DNA of 64,000 nt from Oceanihabitans gracilariae (lineage in GTDB: Bacteria; Bacteroidota; Bacteroidia; Flavobacteriales; Flavobacteriaceae). Within the stretch, counting starts at the first letter, position 1. The number at the start of each line of letters is the position of its first letter. The notes under the pieces are model-generated. The model was not told the origin of the DNA, searched no databases, and saw nothing but the letters and a program-made list of their open reading frames with translations. The position numbers were made by a program, and so were the translations under genes. Of the stretch, positions 26,839 to 36,204 are shown in pieces. Location: NCBI RefSeq assembly GCF_042684485.1, contig NZ_JBHULM010000007.1, forward strand, positions 310,001 through 374,000, given 5' to 3'.

Positions 26839-26881
26839 AAATAGCTTTTTTGTCAATTCTAATGTAGAACAAATTTTAGTA

Positions 26882-26907
26882 AACTAAAAACTTATCTTAT
26901 TTTAGTT
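26882..26907. repeat. 8-bp inverted repeat between divergent genes
   Basis: AACTAAAA (26882-26889) and TTTTAGTT (26900-26907) are exact inverted copies 10 bp apart in the 82-bp gap between the divergent ATP-grasp and GT4 genes. An operator or a hairpin is possible; in DNA this AT-rich it could also be chance. Confidence 0.35.
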
Positions 26908-26920
26908 GTAAATTTATTTC

Positions 26921-28015
26921 ATGAATAAAAGAATCTGTCTTGTTGGTGGTGAAGATGTGCATAAGCGCATTTCCTTGTCTAGCTATCTTAAAGATGCAGG
27001 TTTTCAAGTAACCATACTTGGAACCAGCTCGCATAAGTTTCCAGATTACATTAACTATGTGCCTTACAACTTAGTAAGAAACTTCTCTCCTGTTTCGGAT
27101 GCGAAAACACTTAAATGGTACAAAGATTATTTTTCTAAAAATGAATTTGATGTCATTCATACCTTTGATACCAAACCTGCTTTTTTATTACCAATAGCTT
27201 TAAAAAATACAAAAACACCAATTACAAGAACCATAACAGGACTAGGTACTATTTTCATGTCTAACAGCCTATACAGTTACACATTAAGAAAGGTGTATTA
27301 CACGCTTCATAGAAGCATAAAACATCGCGTTTTTAGTACCATTTTTCAAAATTTTGACGATAAAGATTTATACAAATCACACCATCTTATAACCAATAAA
27401 AACTACAAGCTTATTTTTAGTAGCGGAATAGAATTAAAGAACATTACTAAAACAGCAAAACGCAACAACACTCCTTTTACCTTTATATGTGTAGCACGAT
27501 TAGTGTATGAAAAAGGAATTATAAACCTTTTAGAAGCAGCTAGAATTTGTAAAGATAAAGGCCATGATTTTAAAATTTTGCTTGTTGGCCCTTTAGAAGA
27601 AAACAGCAAACGCTTAAACCAAGAAATACTAAACCAATACCAAGATATTGTAGACATTTTAGGAAGTAGAAATGATGTGTATGATCTATTATTATCTTCA
27701 GATGCTTTTATACTACCAACCTTTAGAGAAGGTTTTGCTAGAGTTTTATTAGAAGCTGCAGCAGTTGGCTTACCAATGGTTGCTACCAATGTTACAGGAG
27801 TTAGAGAATTTGCCAGACATGAAAAAGAAGCTTTACTAGTAGAGGTAAAAAACTCTGAAGCATTAGCAAATGCCATGATAAGATTGGCTACAGACAAGAA
27901 TTTAGCTAATGAATTAGCTCAAAATGCATTAAAACACGTTGAAAAGTTTAGTTTAGAAAACATTTCTAAGCAATATATTAATATCTTTAACCAAGCTATT
28001 AATCATAAAACTTAA
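26921..28015 (+). CDS. Glycosyltransferase family 4 protein (PglA-like)
   Basis: A 364-residue GT-B enzyme. It starts MNKRICLVGGEDVHKRISL and has HTFDTKPAFLLPIAL, ITRTITGLGTIF, ICVARLVYEKGIINLLEAA (about 187-205) and the E-x7-E region TFREGFARVLLEAAAVGLP followed by ATNVTGVREF. The GLGTIF and NVTGVRE signatures are those of the PglA/WbpT-type transferases that add a second sugar to the undecaprenyl-linked first residue. It opens the block containing the aminotransferase and the initiating transferase, which fits an early role. Confidence 0.88.
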   Translation: MNKRICLVGGEDVHKRISLSSYLKDAGFQVTILGTSSHKFPDYINYVPYNLVRNFSPVSDAKTLKWYKDYFSKNEFDVIHTFDTKPAFLLPIALKNTKTPITRTITGLGTIFMSNSLYSYTLRKVYYTLHRSIKHRVFSTIFQNFDDKDLYKSHHLITNKNYKLIFSSGIELKNITKTAKRNNTPFTFICVARLVYEKGIINLLEAARICKDKGHDFKILLVGPLEENSKRLNQEILNQYQDIVDILGSRNDVYDLLLSSDAFILPTFREGFARVLLEAAAVGLPMVATNVTGVREFARHEKEALLVEVKNSEALANAMIRLATDKNLANELAQNALKHVEKFSLENISKQYINIFNQAINHKT

Positions 28016-28020
28016 CGAAG

Positions 28021-29226
28021 ATGAAAATTCCATTTTCTCCTCCTTTTATTAACAACAATGTTATTAAAGAAGTTACTGACGCCTTAGAATCTGGATGGAT
28101 TACTACTGGTCCTAAAGTAAAAAAACTAGAAGAACTGGTTTGTAAGTACACAAAAACACCCAATGCTCTTGGCGTAAACTCTGCAACCTCAGGACTCATG
28201 CTAGCATTAAAATGGTATGGCATTGGCGAAGGAGACGAAGTAATTATACCTGCTTACACCTATGCTGCCACTGCTTTAGCGGTTATTCATGTTGGCGCAA
28301 CACCAATAATGGTAGATACAGAAGATGATTTTAACATCTCATTAAAAGGTATTAAAAAAGCGATAACAGAAGATACAAAAGCAATAATACCTGTAGATAT
28401 AGCAGGTTGGCCTTGTGATTATGATGCTATAAATAGTTTAGCAAATAACACTAGAGATCTCTTTCATGCTACACACCCAAATCAAGAAAAACTAGGAAGA
28501 ATTGTAGTTATAGCAGATGCTGCACATGCTATTGGCGCACAGTACAACAATAAATTTATTGGCACTACTACAGACATAACTGTATTTTCTTTTCATGCCG
28601 TAAAAAATGTAACTACTGCAGAAGGCGGAGCCATTTGCTTAAACTTACCAGCACCTTTTAACAACCAAGAGGAATATAATTTTTTACGCTGCTTTTCTTT
28701 AAATGGTCAAACTAAAGATGCTTTTACTAAATCTAAAGCTGGTGGCTGGAGGTACGATATTATATATCCTGGTTTAAAAATGAATCTTCCAGATTTACTT
28801 GCTGCTGTTGGTGTAGCACAATTACCAGAGTATTTTGAAAACATTTTAGATAAACGAAAAGAAATTTTTTCATATTACCAAGAATACTTCGCAACTAAAA
28901 GCTGGGCTATCTTACCTCCTTTTAAAAACGATAAAAAAATATCTTCATGTCATTTATACGCTTTACGTATTAAAGATGCTACAGAGGCACAACGAGATGC
29001 TATTATTGATGAAATAGCTAAAAATGGTGTTGCGGTTAATGTACATTTTCAGCCTTTACCTCTATTAAGTCTTTTTAAATCTTATGGTTACAAAATTGAA
29101 GATTACCCAAATGCTTTTAATAATTACAAAGCAGAAATATCTTTACCTATTTATCCGCAGTTAACCCAAGAACAATTACAGTATATTGTGAGCACAATTA
29201 CAAAAGCAGTAGAAAACACACTATGA
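28021..29226 (+). CDS. DegT/DnrJ/EryC1/StrS aminotransferase (sugar aminotransferase)
   Basis: A 401-residue PLP enzyme of the class that aminates nucleotide-linked keto-sugars, as PglE/WecE/ArnB do. Visible motifs: SGWITTGPKVKKLEE, GVNSATSGLMLAL, GDEVIIPAYTYAATA, the cofactor region VIADAAHAIGAQY and the PLP-lysine segment VFSFHAVKNVTTAEGG, plus CHLYALRI. A partner 4,6-dehydratase is encoded at 33484-35382, so the two could make a UDP-4-amino sugar. Overlaps the sugar transferase by 4 bp. Confidence 0.92.
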   Translation: MKIPFSPPFINNNVIKEVTDALESGWITTGPKVKKLEELVCKYTKTPNALGVNSATSGLMLALKWYGIGEGDEVIIPAYTYAATALAVIHVGATPIMVDTEDDFNISLKGIKKAITEDTKAIIPVDIAGWPCDYDAINSLANNTRDLFHATHPNQEKLGRIVVIADAAHAIGAQYNNKFIGTTTDITVFSFHAVKNVTTAEGGAICLNLPAPFNNQEEYNFLRCFSLNGQTKDAFTKSKAGGWRYDIIYPGLKMNLPDLLAAVGVAQLPEYFENILDKRKEIFSYYQEYFATKSWAILPPFKNDKKISSCHLYALRIKDATEAQRDAIIDEIAKNGVAVNVHFQPLPLLSLFKSYGYKIEDYPNAFNNYKAEISLPIYPQLTQEQLQYIVSTITKAVENTL

Positions 29227-29813
29227 TAAAAAGAGTATTCGACATATTTTTTTCCTTGTTAGGCTTAATAATTCTATTTCCTGTATTATTAATTATTGCC
29301 ATACTGATAAAACTAGAATCTAAAGGCTCTATATTTTACAGACAAACACGAGTTGGTATAAAAAATCAAGATTTTAAAATCTTTAAGTTTAGAACCATGT
29401 TTGTAGGATCTGACAAAAAAGGCCTATTAACATTAGGCGATAAAGACTCTAGAGTTACAAAAGTGGGTTACTTTTTACGTAAATACAAATTAGACGAAAT
29501 GCCACAACTAATTAACGTATTACAAGGCTCGATGAGTTTTGTTGGTCCAAGACCTGAAGTAAGAAAATATGTAGATTTTTATACTAATGATGACCTGCAA
29601 ATACTACAAGTAAAACCAGGTATTACAGACTACGCTTCTATTGCTTTTAGAAACGAAGCCGAACTTTTAAAAGACACTACTAATCCTGAAAAGTTGTATA
29701 TTGAAGATATAATGCCAAAAAAAATAGCTTTAAACAAGAAGTATATTGCTAATCCTTCAGTATTTATAGATATTAAAATTATTTTCAAAACCTTTTTAAG
29801 TATTGTAAAATGA
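29223..29813 (+). CDS. Initiating sugar-phosphate transferase (PglC/WbaP family)
   Basis: A 196-residue polyprenyl-phosphate sugar-1-phosphate transferase that starts glycan assembly on undecaprenyl phosphate. The N-terminal membrane helix (residues 5-28, DIFFSLLGLIILFPVLLIIA) is followed by SIFYRQTRVGIKNQDFKIFKFRTM, KYKLDEMPQLINVL and FVGPRPE, the family's catalytic signatures. It is the short, monotopic form (PglC type) without the extra N-terminal membrane domain of WbaP. Its ATG overlaps the aminotransferase stop and its stop overlaps the next gene by 4 bp. Confidence 0.94.
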   Translation: MIKRVFDIFFSLLGLIILFPVLLIIAILIKLESKGSIFYRQTRVGIKNQDFKIFKFRTMFVGSDKKGLLTLGDKDSRVTKVGYFLRKYKLDEMPQLINVLQGSMSFVGPRPEVRKYVDFYTNDDLQILQVKPGITDYASIAFRNEAELLKDTTNPEKLYIEDIMPKKIALNKKYIANPSVFIDIKIIFKTFLSIVK

Positions 29814-30787
29814 AACTAGAGCAAGGACATTTTGTAATTTCTTTAGACTTCGAGTTGTATTGGGGAATTTTTGATGTACGTACTATAGAAAGTTATAAGA
29901 AAAATCTTAAAAAAGTCTCTGAAGTAGTACCTAGACTACTACAACTTAGCGACCAATACAACATAAAACTAACTTTTGCTACTGTTGGCTTTTTACTAGC
30001 AAATACCAAAGAAGAATTACGACAGTATATTCCCAAAAAGAAACCTAGTTATACAAATGCTAATTTTAGTCCTTATAGATTAATTGATTCTATTGGCAAT
30101 AATGAAACCGAAGATCCTTATCATTACGCTGCATCGTTAATTACACAAATAAAACAAAACGGAAATCACGAAATAGGAAGCCATACTTTTTGCCATTATT
30201 TCTGTAACGAAGTAGGCCAAACAGCAGAAGAGTTTGAAGCAGATTTAGTAGCAAACATAAAAATTGCTAAAAAACATGGTATTGCAATAAAAAGTATTGT
30301 TTTTCCTAGAAACCAAATAAACCAAAACTATTTAAGAATTTGTGCAAAACATGGTGTTTTAAGCTATAGAGGAACAGAAAACCATTGGATGTACAATACT
30401 GAAAACACAAAAAAATTAGGCAAGACCAAAAATAGAATTTATAGATTACTAGATGCTTACCTTAATATTTCTGGATTTAACACACACATTCCTGAAATGC
30501 AGCATGGTGTAGTAAATATTGCTTCTAGTAGATTTTTAAGAGGATATAGTACTAAATTACGTTTTTTAGAAAACTTAAAAATTCAAAGAATTAAAAGAGG
30601 AATGACCTTTGCCGCAAAACATAAACAAGTATATCATTTATGGTGGCATCCTCATAATTTTGGTAGTAATACAGAAGAAAACTTTAAAGCTTTAGAAACT
30701 CTTTTTATACATTATAACGCGTTAAAAAACACCTATAACTTTCAATGTAAAACCATGAAAGAATTAGCAGAAAACTGCACTAGTTAA
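29810..30787 (+). CDS. Polysaccharide deacetylase family protein
   Basis: A 325-residue carbohydrate esterase 4 (NodB-like) protein. ISLDFELYWGIFD near residue 10 gives the first catalytic and metal aspartate region, and NHEIGSHTFCHYF (about 121-133) gives the SxxxH metal motif. VYHLWWHPHNFGSN near residue 275 fits a later active-site motif. There is no signal peptide, so it would act in the cytosol on a nucleotide-linked or lipid-linked acetamido-sugar. It forms a tight 4-bp-overlap chain with the two preceding genes. Its stop overlaps the stop of the convergent next gene. Confidence 0.85.
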   Translation: MKLEQGHFVISLDFELYWGIFDVRTIESYKKNLKKVSEVVPRLLQLSDQYNIKLTFATVGFLLANTKEELRQYIPKKKPSYTNANFSPYRLIDSIGNNETEDPYHYAASLITQIKQNGNHEIGSHTFCHYFCNEVGQTAEEFEADLVANIKIAKKHGIAIKSIVFPRNQINQNYLRICAKHGVLSYRGTENHWMYNTENTKKLGKTKNRIYRLLDAYLNISGFNTHIPEMQHGVVNIASSRFLRGYSTKLRFLENLKIQRIKRGMTFAAKHKQVYHLWWHPHNFGSNTEENFKALETLFIHYNALKNTYNFQCKTMKELAENCTS

Positions 30788-32061
30788 TCTAGAATTATTT
30801 TATAGTTATTCTTCTCTCCTACTACATAATACACTTCTTTATCTAAATTTTTAATTGCATATATATTTAATCCTGAAATAGCTTCCGGGTTTCTATATAA
30901 TTCATCAAAAATAATGGGTTTTAAAAAAGAATAATTTTTATGATTTAAATCAATTAAATCCTTAGCATCTAGCATTTCTTTTTCTTTGCATTTTTCAATT
31001 GTATATTTTCTTCTAGGTACAACTTTTGCTTTTTTTCCTTTTAATAAAAACTTAAATTTTACATACTTTTCATTCATGTTTTTATCTCTTAAATACTGCT
31101 TCAAGGCATATTTAGACTTTACCATTTTGGCTACAGCAGAAGCTACTACGCTTTTAGAATCATACAGAATATGGTTTTCATAAACATAATCCATATTAGT
31201 CCATCTATTTTTATATTCATATTCACCTTTTGAAAAATCATAAATAGTATATCCATTATCAAAACACCAATTAAAAAGCTTAATAATGGTTGTATGCCCC
31301 AAGTTAAACCTATAATAATCCGTATCAAAAGAGGTAATTGCATAAAACATAGTAGTATCAGACAAAAAACTTAAAGAAACACCAATGGGTTTATCATTAT
31401 TACAAATAGTTATTAATAATGCTCGTTTTTCTTGAAGCATTTTAAAGATTAATTCATAATAATAATCCCAAGTATCTAGTATATCATTATCCTTTTGTAA
31501 TTCATTAAATCGCTTTGTTAACAAGGTTTTAAAACCCTTCATGATAGTAATATACTTGTCTTTTTCTATGCTTTCATTATAAATGGAATAGCTAATATTA
31601 AAACAAGCTTCTAATCGTTCTTGATTACGTCTAAACTTATATCTTGTATTCGATTTAAATTGGTTTTTAGCAAAAGCATCATAACTTTCAAAAGCATCTA
31701 GCTTTGCTAAAAAACCTTTATACTGTTTTACTTTAAAACCTTTTAATCTTGAAGAATCTGGTGCTTCTAAATTAAAATAAGAAGGAACATCATGCAATAA
31801 AAATACTTTTCCTTTAAAATCTTTTTCTTCAAGATCTAAAACATAAGACATACCATTGGTAATATTTTTACCAACATTATAATATAAAGGAAGCCATTTG
31901 CTTTTTACAAAGGCAACATCCTTAATAAATTTAAAGTTTAAACCTGGTTTTGAAGCATTAAAAAACGTAGACCAAATAGTAGTAAAGGTCTTTGAAACAA
32001 ACGGGTTATTTTTCATAAATAAATTAATAGCTTGTACTAAATTATTACTTATTAAGTACAT
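30784..32061 (-). CDS. GNAT/FemAB-like (BioF2-type) acyltransferase
   Basis: A 425-residue protein. Residues about 150-320 resemble the BioF2-like/FemAB acetyltransferase fold: LITICNNDKPIGVSLSF, MFYAITSFDTDYYRFNLGH, IIKLFNWCFDNGYTIYDFSKG and EYEYKNRWTN. Such proteins in glycan loci transfer an acyl or aminoacyl group to sugars. The flanking regions are lysine-rich and unassigned. It is transcribed against the neighbouring plus-strand genes; its role is inferred from family and location. Confidence 0.72.
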   Translation of the reverse strand: MYLISNNLVQAINLFMKNNPFVSKTFTTIWSTFFNASKPGLNFKFIKDVAFVKSKWLPLYYNVGKNITNGMSYVLDLEEKDFKGKVFLLHDVPSYFNLEAPDSSRLKGFKVKQYKGFLAKLDAFESYDAFAKNQFKSNTRYKFRRNQERLEACFNISYSIYNESIEKDKYITIMKGFKTLLTKRFNELQKDNDILDTWDYYYELIFKMLQEKRALLITICNNDKPIGVSLSFLSDTTMFYAITSFDTDYYRFNLGHTTIIKLFNWCFDNGYTIYDFSKGEYEYKNRWTNMDYVYENHILYDSKSVVASAVAKMVKSKYALKQYLRDKNMNEKYVKFKFLLKGKKAKVVPRRKYTIEKCKEKEMLDAKDLIDLNHKNYSFLKPIIFDELYRNPEAISGLNIYAIKNLDKEVYYVVGEKNNYKIILD

Positions 32062-32348
32062 ATCCTAACCCAATACAATATTAAACCAAAAAAATAACGT
32101 AGCTTTAATCTTATAATTTTGTATATTTAAGCATAAGAGCAACAGACTATTACGCACTCCTCCTAACAACATATTGATTAAACAAAATGCAATTACAAAA
32201 CCATATTATTGTTATATAAATTAATTAAGTTAAAAGCATACATAAATCTAGATAAAACTTAATACCTTTAATATTTAAATCAAAGAACGTTTAAATAAGT
32301 TCTTTGTCGTATTTTTTTGATTTATACTTTAAAAACAATAATATTTAT
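32062..32348 (+). promoter_or_regulatory. Promoter and leader region with hairpin
   Basis: This 287-bp gap between divergent genes has a TAATTTTG box (32114-32121) matching the TAnnTTTG -7 consensus in the plus direction, without a clear TTG -33 partner. Downstream, CAAAGAAC (32281-32288) and GTTCTTTG (32299-32306) form an exact 8-bp stem with a 10-nt loop followed by TCGTATTTTTTTG. A hairpin plus T-run between promoter and start codon resembles a transcription attenuator. Confidence 0.5.
32281..32318 (+). terminator. Terminator-like leader hairpin (possible attenuator)
   Basis: The stem CAAAGAAC/GTTCTTTG (8 bp, exact) with loop 32289-32298 is followed within five bases by a run of seven T. 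It lies 31 bp before the aminotransferase start at 32349. It cannot serve the preceding minus-strand gene, which begins at 32061 and runs away from it, so a regulatory role in the leader is the simplest reading. Confidence 0.5.
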
Positions 32349-33497
32349 ATGGCTATTAATGAATCTAAACTGAATTCTAAAATCTGGTTATCTCCACCAC
32401 ACATGAGTGGACACGAACAAGAATTCATAACAGAAGCATTTAAATTAAATTGGATTGCACCTTTAGGACCAAACGTAAACGGTTTTGAAAAGGATATAGA
32501 AACATATCTAAAACAAAACACTTACGCAGCAGCCTTAAGTTCAGGTACAGCAGCAATACATCTTGCTTTAATACTTTTAGGTGTTAAACAAGAGGATGAA
32601 GTTATATGCCAAACAAAAACGTTTGTAGCATCTGTAAATCCTGTGGTATACTTAGGAGCAACACCTATTTTAGTAGATAGCGAAGAAGAAACATGGAATA
32701 TATGCCCTGTTTTATTAGAAAAAACAATAAAAGATAGAATTAGTAAAGGAAAAAAACCAAAAGCAATTATAACCATTAATTTATACGGAATGCCATATAA
32801 CGTAAAACAAATACATGCCATATCTAACAAATACAGTATTCCTGTAATTGAAGATAGCGCAGAAGCATTTGGTAGTGAGGTTAACGGACAAAAATGCGGT
32901 ACTTTTGGCGATTTCTCTGTTCTTTCGTTTAATGGAAACAAAATAATAACCACTTCTGGTGGTGGTGCATTAATTTGTAAAACCGAAGCTTTAAAGAAAA
33001 AAGCCATTTTTTTAGCCACTCAAGCTAAAGAAGACGGAATAACATATACACACAAAACCACTGGCTACAACTATAGAATGTCTAACATTATAGCTGGAAT
33101 TGGTAGAGGACAAATAAAAGTATTAGACAATTACGTAGCTTTAAGAAGAAGAAACTACAACCACTATTACAAACACTTAAAAAAAATTAAAGCCATTCGT
33201 TTTCTAGAAGAACCAGAAGGCTACACCTCTAACAGATGGTTAACCTGTATTTTACTAGATACAAAGCAAACACGAGACAACTTACTTCAATGGTTAAACA
33301 AAAATAACATAGAAGCCAGACCATCTTGGAAACCCATGCATTTACAACCATTATTTAAAGATGCTCCTGCGTACTTAAACCAAGTCTCAGAAAACATTTA
33401 TAACAAAGGCCTTTGCCTACCTAGTGGCTCAAGCCTAACCGAAACAGACCTAAACAGAATAACAAAACTAATTATATCGTACTTTGATAAATTATAA
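32349..33497 (+). CDS. DegT/DnrJ/EryC1/StrS aminotransferase, second copy
   Basis: A 382-residue PLP enzyme from ATG 32349 (MAINESKLNSKIWLSPPHMSG); a TTG further upstream at 32304 lies within the leader hairpin and is rejected. Motifs: ALSSGTAAIHLAL, DEVICQTKTFVAS, VIEDSAEAFGS and the PLP-lysine segment VLSFNGNKIITTSGGG. The NGNK lysine context and the MSGHEQ N-terminus are typical of PglE/LegC-like UDP-4-keto-sugar aminotransferases. It overlaps by 14 bp the PglF-like dehydratase gene, which would supply its substrate. Confidence 0.93.
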   Translation: MAINESKLNSKIWLSPPHMSGHEQEFITEAFKLNWIAPLGPNVNGFEKDIETYLKQNTYAAALSSGTAAIHLALILLGVKQEDEVICQTKTFVASVNPVVYLGATPILVDSEEETWNICPVLLEKTIKDRISKGKKPKAIITINLYGMPYNVKQIHAISNKYSIPVIEDSAEAFGSEVNGQKCGTFGDFSVLSFNGNKIITTSGGGALICKTEALKKKAIFLATQAKEDGITYTHKTTGYNYRMSNIIAGIGRGQIKVLDNYVALRRRNYNHYYKHLKKIKAIRFLEEPEGYTSNRWLTCILLDTKQTRDNLLQWLNKNNIEARPSWKPMHLQPLFKDAPAYLNQVSENIYNKGLCLPSGSSLTETDLNRITKLIISYFDKL

Positions 33498-35382
33498 TGA
33501 CATATTAAGAAAATTAACCGAGAGATACGCATCCAAATGGCTTGTGCTTTTGTTTGATTCTTGTATTGTAATTTTCACTTTCTTTATTGCCTATATAATT
33601 AGGTATAATTTTGAAATAGATTTTAATTTTTACACGTTTTTAAAACAACTGCCTTTTGTATTTATTGCTACCATTATTAGTTTCTTAATTGTAAACTCAC
33701 ACAAAGGTGTGGTACGATTTACAGGAGTTAAAGATGTTGTAAACGTTGTTATTGGCTTAAACATTCTAGCAACTATTTTAATTATCTCTACCTACGTAAG
33801 TAGAAAATATAATTTTGATACTGTTTTTGATATTCCTGGTTCTATTATTTACATTCATTTGCTACTAAACATCTTCTTTATAATAGGAACAAAATTTTTC
33901 ATTAAATCTATGTATAGAAGCCTGTTTCATGATTTTGATAAATTTAAAACAGTACTTATTTATGGAGCAGGAAACTCTGGAATGGTCACCTATGACGCCA
34001 TTACAAACGATGCCAAAAGCAATATTAAAGTTTTTGGATTCTTAGACGATAAAGAAGGAAAAATTGGAAAAAAAATAAACATGCTTGATGTTTATAATCC
34101 TAAAAAAATAGATAAAGAGTTTGTAGAAAAAAACAAAATAGACGAAGTAATCATCTCTATTCAAAACATAAACTCTAATAGGTTACTAGAAATTTCCGGA
34201 TCTTTTTTCGCCTTAAACTTAAAAGTAAAAATTGTACCAGACGTACAACATTGGATTGATGGCGATTTAAGTATAGGACAAATAAAAGACATTAAAATTG
34301 AAGATCTTTTAGGAAGAGAACCTATACGCATTAACAACCCTTTACTAATAGACGAGTACAACAACAAAGTGCTTTTAGTAACAGGAGCTGCAGGATCTAT
34401 TGGTAGCGAGTTAGTTAGAAAACTAAGCCATTATAAATTTAAAAAATTAGTAATTATTGATAATTCGGAATCTGCTTTATACGATTTACAACAAGAACTT
34501 AAAAGAAACAAAATTACCAATATTGAAACCATTATTGCAGACGTTAGAAACAAACAACGATTAGATCAAGTTTTTAACACCTACAAACCTGAAATTATAT
34601 TTCATGCAGCAGCCTACAAACACGTTCCTTTAATGGAGAAAAATCCGTTTGAAGCTGTTAGTGTAAATGTATTTGGTACCTATAATGTTGCAGAATTAGC
34701 CATGAAACATGGTGCAGATAAATTTATATTAATTTCAACAGACAAGGCTGTAAACCCAACAAATGTAATGGGTGCCACAAAACGAATTGCAGAAATAAGC
34801 ATATTCTGTCAGAAAAAAATAGTGAAAGGAAAAACCAAATTCATCATCACTAGATTTGGTAATGTATTAGGTTCTAACGGCTCTGTAATCCCTCTATTTA
34901 AAAAACAAATAGAAACAGGCGGACCTTTAACCGTTACACACAAAGACATTATTCGCTTTTTTATGACAATTCCTGAAGCCAGCCAACTAGTACTAGAAGC
35001 TGCTGCTATGGGAACAGGTGAAGAAATATTTGTTTTTGATATGGGAAAACCTATAAAAATAATAGACCTAGCAAAAAACATGATCGCGCTTTCTGGCTTA
35101 AACTATCCTGAAGATATTGATATTAAAATAACAGGACTAAGACCTGGAGAAAAAATATTTGAAGAACTTTTAATTGATGGAGAAAACACAAAACCTACCT
35201 ATAATGAAAAAATAATGATCGCAAAATGTAAAGACGTAACCCATGACCAACTAGAAAAAATTAAAAAATTATTAATGCACGATTCTACATCCTCTAATAT
35301 TGAAATCGTTTCCTTAATAAAAGAAATAGTACCAGAATACAACCCTAATAACACTAAATACGATGTTTTAAACGTAAAATAA
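33484..35382 (+). CDS. Membrane-bound nucleotide-sugar 4,6-dehydratase/epimerase (PglF/WbpM-like)
   Basis: A 632-residue protein: four N-terminal membrane segments (about 15-135), a Rossmann-like domain (TVLIYGAGNSGMVTYDAI, about 157-174) and a C-terminal short-chain dehydrogenase domain with VTGAAGSIGSELVRKL (about 300-315), HAAAYKHVPLME and STDKAVNPTNVMGATKR. It converts UDP-GlcNAc to a UDP-4-keto-6-deoxy sugar in the PglF/WbpM/CapD family. The start is TTG 33484 inside the end of the preceding gene; an overlapping ATG at 33497 is in another frame. Confidence 0.92.
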   Translation: MINYNDILRKLTERYASKWLVLLFDSCIVIFTFFIAYIIRYNFEIDFNFYTFLKQLPFVFIATIISFLIVNSHKGVVRFTGVKDVVNVVIGLNILATILIISTYVSRKYNFDTVFDIPGSIIYIHLLLNIFFIIGTKFFIKSMYRSLFHDFDKFKTVLIYGAGNSGMVTYDAITNDAKSNIKVFGFLDDKEGKIGKKINMLDVYNPKKIDKEFVEKNKIDEVIISIQNINSNRLLEISGSFFALNLKVKIVPDVQHWIDGDLSIGQIKDIKIEDLLGREPIRINNPLLIDEYNNKVLLVTGAAGSIGSELVRKLSHYKFKKLVIIDNSESALYDLQQELKRNKITNIETIIADVRNKQRLDQVFNTYKPEIIFHAAAYKHVPLMEKNPFEAVSVNVFGTYNVAELAMKHGADKFILISTDKAVNPTNVMGATKRIAEISIFCQKKIVKGKTKFIITRFGNVLGSNGSVIPLFKKQIETGGPLTVTHKDIIRFFMTIPEASQLVLEAAAMGTGEEIFVFDMGKPIKIIDLAKNMIALSGLNYPEDIDIKITGLRPGEKIFEELLIDGENTKPTYNEKIMIAKCKDVTHDQLEKIKKLLMHDSTSSNIEIVSLIKEIVPEYNPNNTKYDVLNVK

Positions 35383-35404
35383 AATTTAAAAAACGCTATT
35401 AATC

Positions 35405-36193
35405 ATGAAACCAATTTTTAACCAACCAAAAAGCAGCTTACTTGCAGCATGTATTGTATTTTTACTAGTTACATCTTGTGCTACAAGACAAGATATTGCC
35501 TACTTTCAAGACGAACCACTAGACAACTTTGAAGAAGTAGATTTTAACACAGATGTTATCTACAAAACCAATGATAAACTCTCTATTATTGTGTCTTCTA
35601 TAGATCCTGAAGCTGCAAGACCTTTTAATTTACCAACAATTTCTGAAGGACAATCTGCTATTGTTACCCAAGGAAGTACTAAAATGCAAACCTATTTAGT
35701 AGACAAGTTTGGAAACATTGAGTTTCCTGTTCTTGGACAACTAAAAGTTGGAGGTTTAAGCAGAACAGAAGCTACACAACTCATAAAAGAAAGACTAAAA
35801 GAATACCTAAAAGACCCAATTGTTAATATTAGACTTATAAACTTTACAGTTACTATACTGGGTGAAGTACGTAATCCTGGAACATTTGTTCTTGAAGATG
35901 AAAAAATATCTTTACCAGAAGCCTTAGGTTACGCAGGAGATTTAACTATTCACGGAAGAAGAGACAACGTTTTACTTATTAGAGATAATAATGGTAAAAA
36001 ACAATATGCACAGTTTGACCTAACCTCTATTTCTGTTGCTAATAACCAAAGTTATTACTTAACACAAGACGACGTTATCTACATATCACCAAACAAAGCT
36101 AGAATACGCTCTTCTACTTATAACCAAAACACAGCTGTAGTTATTTCTGCACTCGCTGTACTAGTTTCACTTACCGCAATAATTGTAAATTAA
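35405..36193 (+). CDS. Wza-like polysaccharide export lipoprotein
   Basis: A 262-residue outer-membrane export protein. It has a lipoprotein signal peptide with lipobox LVTSC and lipidated Cys25, then a polysaccharide export (Poly_export/SLBB) domain: NDKLSIIVSSIDPEAARPF, YLVDKFGNIEFPVLGQLKVG, LGEVRNPGTFVL and QDDVIYISPNKAR. A hydrophobic segment (AVVISALAVLVSLTAIIVN) closes the protein and could be an inner or outer membrane helix. It pairs with the following Wzc-like gene, 11 bp away, to form the secretion channel. Confidence 0.93.
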   Translation: MKPIFNQPKSSLLAACIVFLLVTSCATRQDIAYFQDEPLDNFEEVDFNTDVIYKTNDKLSIIVSSIDPEAARPFNLPTISEGQSAIVTQGSTKMQTYLVDKFGNIEFPVLGQLKVGGLSRTEATQLIKERLKEYLKDPIVNIRLINFTVTILGEVRNPGTFVLEDEKISLPEALGYAGDLTIHGRRDNVLLIRDNNGKKQYAQFDLTSISVANNQSYYLTQDDVIYISPNKARIRSSTYNQNTAVVISALAVLVSLTAIIVN

Positions 36194-36204
36194 CAACCTT
36201 ACTA

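Noticed and set aside
27403..27897. 164-codon open frame opposite the PglA-like glycosyltransferase
   Set aside because: It lies wholly inside a well supported gene, and its Ser/Phe/Lys-rich sequence is what an AT-rich coding strand gives in reverse.
32522..33019. 165-codon open frame opposite the second DegT aminotransferase
   Set aside because: Overlaps the PLP-binding motifs of the real gene and shows no recognisable domain.
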